From Candidatus Delongbacteria bacterium (GTDB taxonomy: Bacteria > UBA4055), in NCBI GenBank assembly GCA_022013635.1, contig JAKLPX010000279.1, positions 1 to 7,963 on the forward strand: a stretch of DNA of 7,963 nt. The letters run 5' to 3'. A program made the position numbers and the translations under genes. This document shows, in pieces, positions 5,223 through 7,963 of the stretch; the first letter of the stretch is position 1; each line of letters begins with the position of its first letter. Under the pieces are notes generated by a model. It was not told the DNA's origin, did no database searches, and saw nothing but the letters and a program-made list of their open reading frames with translations.

Positions 5223-7963
5223 ATGAACATCAATTTCGATAAAATATTTTTAAATGAAAACGGTGGATTAAAAGAGCCTGAGATCATAGCTGAATCGCTT
5301 TTGCTTATAAAAGATATTAACCAGAGCTACGGGATAAAGCTCGCTATGATAGACTGGCTGTCGAATAAAGGATATAAAACTTCATTCCTTCCTGAGATAT
5401 CAGCGATATATGACTATGCGAGAGATATTACCGGAATGGGTGCCGGAAAAGAGATCAGGGAAGAAGACTTTATTGTTCTGATGGAAAGAGCTGATATAGA
5501 GGGACTGTCAAATAAATTTAAAGGTAAGAAATTTAGGAATTATAAAAAGAGTCTTTTCAGACTGTTGAATTATACAGGCTTAAGCTCATCTAATAGACTG
5601 GATAAAGATATTATTAATGATCTTGAGGCTAACGGGTTGAACGAAGGAATTCTCGAAGATATTAAAATATATATAAACTCTTTTGATTTTTATTTTAAGG
5701 GACAGATCTTCGATACGGCTATACAATTTACTGAAAAGGAAAGCACGCATAAAAATATATTTGTATTTAATTTGTACAAAGAGGAAATATCTTCGAAAGA
5801 AAGAGAGTTTCTGAAATATTTAAATGCGGGTGAGATTGAATTTGAGCATAAAGGTAAGTATGCCGGCTTGGCAGATGTGTTTGATAACAAACCGTCTGAA
5901 GTTGCACCGGAGGGCATTGATTTCTATGTTTCGGAATCAGCTATGGATGAAGCGAAGAAGATCAAACATCTGATCCTGTCAAATGTCGAGAGTATGGAAT
6001 ATGATTTTGAGGATTTCACAGTTGTCTGTTCCGATGAAAATTCCTTTAAGATCATGAATAATCTTTTTTTATCCTCAAAATTACCGGTTTATTCATCCTA
6101 CGGATATATCGGCAGCGATATCTCGACAGATATTTTGAGGCTGTTCACAGCCGGACTGAACGGCGATGCCCAGACGATATTGAATTTCTATAATCTTTAT
6201 ATAGCTGACGAGCCTGTAAAATTCGACGATCTGTCGGAAATTGACATTGAATCTCTATGGTCAAAATTATCAAGAGGTTCAGGTTCTGATATGAGGCTGA
6301 ATTTTAAGACAGAGAAGGATTATAAAATCAGGAAAACAAAAGAAGATGTTATCCGAAAGTTCTTAAAGATTTTAAATTTAAAAGACGGTGAATTAGACAT
6401 CAAAAAAGCTGTAATTAAGCTTTATTATATGATAAAAGAGATGAAGGAATTACTTAGTATCGAAATTGAATTCGATCCTTATCAATTCGAAGAAACACTT
6501 CTTAAAATATTCGGTATTAAAATAATATTTTCTGAAATGCTCGAATATCTTTATCTGATAAGCTCAAAATCAAATAAGATCAAGCCTAACAGAGAGCAGA
6601 GGGGAGTTCGGATAAATATGATGAACGAGCCTGTGTCAGGCTGTAAGTACCTTATTTTATCCGGCTTATCTGAAGATGAATTTCTCAAATCCTCAAATTC
6701 TGTTAAAATTATTCAGAAAGAAAATTATAAGAAACTTTACGAATCTGTTTATGGTATTGACGGCGATAAAGCTTTATTAGAAAATTTCAGGATATTTACA
6801 TCCGGCGATACAGAAAAACTCGCGATGTTCATTCCTCAGTGGGGAGATGAGATTATAGTATCAACTAAAATAGATCATCTACTGGCCTTATTTCCAAAAA
6901 AAATATTGGATATAAGGATCATTCCGGACAAGTATGGCTTGAATAGTTGTAATGAATTAACAAACAGATCTTTTTGCTTAGACTTAAAAGATATTATTGA
7001 TGATGAAAAATTTGTAAAGACAATAGAATTTACTGTTGAGAGGGATCAGATACAGAAAAATGATTTTTCAATCTCTTATTCTGAGGATAATATTGAAGAA
7101 AAACTCGTTTCGGCTTCCAAGATAGAAAGCTTCATGACTTGTCCTGCGAAATTTGTGCATGAATCGAATCTGAAATATGACGAAATAGAATCACTGATGC
7201 CATACACGAAAGGTAATTTCTTTCATGAAACTACGGAGAAATTTCTTAAATATTTCAAAGGGAAAGACCTTCTTGTTCCCGCAGTATATGATCAGGCTTT
7301 AGAGGACTTTTCCTATAGAGAAAAGATTAGCAATTCTGCTATAAGTATGTTCGAGGAATTTTATTTCGGCGAAATTGATAGTACACATGAAAAATATAAA
7401 AATTCATTTCAAATACTCGCAGACAAGATAAGAGAATCAGGAATTGATGAAGCTATCGAAAAATTCATTTCAGAACAAACAGCAAATAATCCTTACGGTT
7501 CATATAATTTCAAAAAACAGAAGTATGAAATTGTAGGTTTTATAGCTAGACTGATCATCGAAATAGGGCAGACTCCTTTGTGCGTGACTTCCACATTCGC
7601 AACTGAAGTAAAATTCGGTGAAATGATCGTTTCTGAATCACCGAAGATCGTGATCAAAGAAGGTTATATTGATTTCATGTTCGTTGACTTCAAAGGCAAT
7701 GTGCGATTATATGATATAAAATCAACAATAAAATTCAAGGATTTCGAGGACGAGATAAAAGAATACCAGAAAGTTCAGCTTTTACTCTACAAGACCGGAG
7801 TTATAAGGCGAATAAAAGGTGAAGCAGGAATAAATTTTGACATGAGCGCGGAAGGTCGAAATCCGAATTGCACGATTCTTGGAGACGATTATTTCAAAAG
7901 AATTGATCCCGAAACGGAAGTCAAAGCATATTATATTTCATCCGTTAGTCCGTATATTCTTTC
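5223..7963 (+). CDS. AddB/RecB-like PD-(D/E)XK nuclease family protein (3' truncated)
   Basis: The frame is open from the ATG at 5223 to the window edge, giving 913 residues without a stop. The C-terminal part is a RecB-family nuclease domain. SASKIESFMTCPAKF (about 631-645) has Cys640, the position of the first iron-sulfur Cys in AddB-type nucleases. G664-x3-H668-x3-E672 follows, then GYIDF with Asp817, the catalytic LYDIKS (Asp831, Lys833), and the motif III-like Q852-L-L-L-Y856. The N-terminal half resembles a degenerate superfamily I helicase of the AddB kind: NIFVFNLYKEE-type strand, GIDFYVSESAMDEAKKIKHL (from 231), a FTVVCSDENSF segment near 267, and GVRINMMNEPVSG...LSGLSEDEF (from 461). 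No Walker A (GxGKT) is visible at the N-terminus, unlike classical AddB. The likely role is DNA end processing in recombinational repair with an AddA/RecB-like helicase that may be encoded beyond the window. The remaining iron-sulfur cysteines would lie past the edge. Confidence 0.82.
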   Translation, partial: MNINFDKIFLNENGGLKEPEIIAESLLLIKDINQSYGIKLAMIDWLSNKGYKTSFLPEISAIYDYARDITGMGAGKEIREEDFIVLMERADIEGLSNKFKGKKFRNYKKSLFRLLNYTGLSSSNRLDKDIINDLEANGLNEGILEDIKIYINSFDFYFKGQIFDTAIQFTEKESTHKNIFVFNLYKEEISSKEREFLKYLNAGEIEFEHKGKYAGLADVFDNKPSEVAPEGIDFYVSESAMDEAKKIKHLILSNVESMEYDFEDFTVVCSDENSFKIMNNLFLSSKLPVYSSYGYIGSDISTDILRLFTAGLNGDAQTILNFYNLYIADEPVKFDDLSEIDIESLWSKLSRGSGSDMRLNFKTEKDYKIRKTKEDVIRKFLKILNLKDGELDIKKAVIKLYYMIKEMKELLSIEIEFDPYQFEETLLKIFGIKIIFSEMLEYLYLISSKSNKIKPNREQRGVRINMMNEPVSGCKYLILSGLSEDEFLKSSNSVKIIQKENYKKLYESVYGIDGDKALLENFRIFTSGDTEKLAMFIPQWGDEIIVSTKIDHLLALFPKKILDIRIIPDKYGLNSCNELTNRSFCLDLKDIIDDEKFVKTIEFTVERDQIQKNDFSISYSEDNIEEKLVSASKIESFMTCPAKFVHESNLKYDEIESLMPYTKGNFFHETTEKFLKYFKGKDLLVPAVYDQALEDFSYREKISNSAISMFEEFYFGEIDSTHEKYKNSFQILADKIRESGIDEAIEKFISEQTANNPYGSYNFKKQKYEIVGFIARLIIEIGQTPLCVTSTFATEVKFGEMIVSESPKIVIKEGYIDFMFVDFKGNVRLYDIKSTIKFKDFEDEIKEYQKVQLLLYKTGVIRRIKGEAGINFDMSAEGRNPNCTILGDDYFKRIDPETEVKAYYISSVSPYIL

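Overview
The window is a piece of a bacterial division and cell wall (dcw) cluster followed by an unrelated downstream gene, all on the + strand. In order it holds the 3' end of murC, then complete murB, ftsQ, ftsA, ftsZ and a queD-like gene, a 421-base intergenic region, and the first 913 codons of a large AddB/RecB-like PD-(D/E)XK nuclease gene that runs off the right edge. The first six genes are tightly packed (overlaps of 13 and 4 bases, then gaps of 17, 26 and 20 bases), each with a recognisable Shine-Dalgarno sequence, so they very probably form one transcription unit.

The DNA is AT-rich, and each identified start codon is ATG. FtsA, FtsQ and a type II MurB (about 300 residues) point to a wall-building bacterium. 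FtsA and FtsZ are both clearly recognisable but carry unusual substitutions at conserved positions, which suggests a poorly sampled phylum. The only candidate promoter contains TATATTTG, which fits the TAnnTTTG box of Bacteroidota as well as a sigma70 -10. An origin in or near the Fibrobacterota-Chlorobiota-Bacteroidota (FCB) superphylum is a guess from this, not a demonstration.

MurC and MurB make UDP-MurNAc-peptide precursors. FtsQ, FtsA and FtsZ build the divisome: FtsZ polymerises, FtsA tethers it to the membrane through a C-terminal amphipathic helix, and FtsQ links to the periplasmic side. No ddl lies between murB and ftsQ. QueD (7-deazaguanine/queuosine pathway) appears to be carried along by the operon, with no obvious functional link to division.

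The intergenic region (4802-5222) is the part least explained by genes. It contains a 120-base element bounded by perfect 31-base inverted repeats and associated with a perfect 7-base direct repeat, so it is a candidate miniature mobile element or REP-like structure. After it come a short AAAACAT tandem repeat, a GC-containing hairpin, further small dyads, and a promoter-like segment with a perfect 12-base palindrome just upstream of the nuclease gene's ribosome binding site. The nuclease gene probably starts a new operon. Its C-terminal half carries the RecB-family nuclease motifs, while its N-terminal half looks like a degenerate helicase without a Walker A motif.
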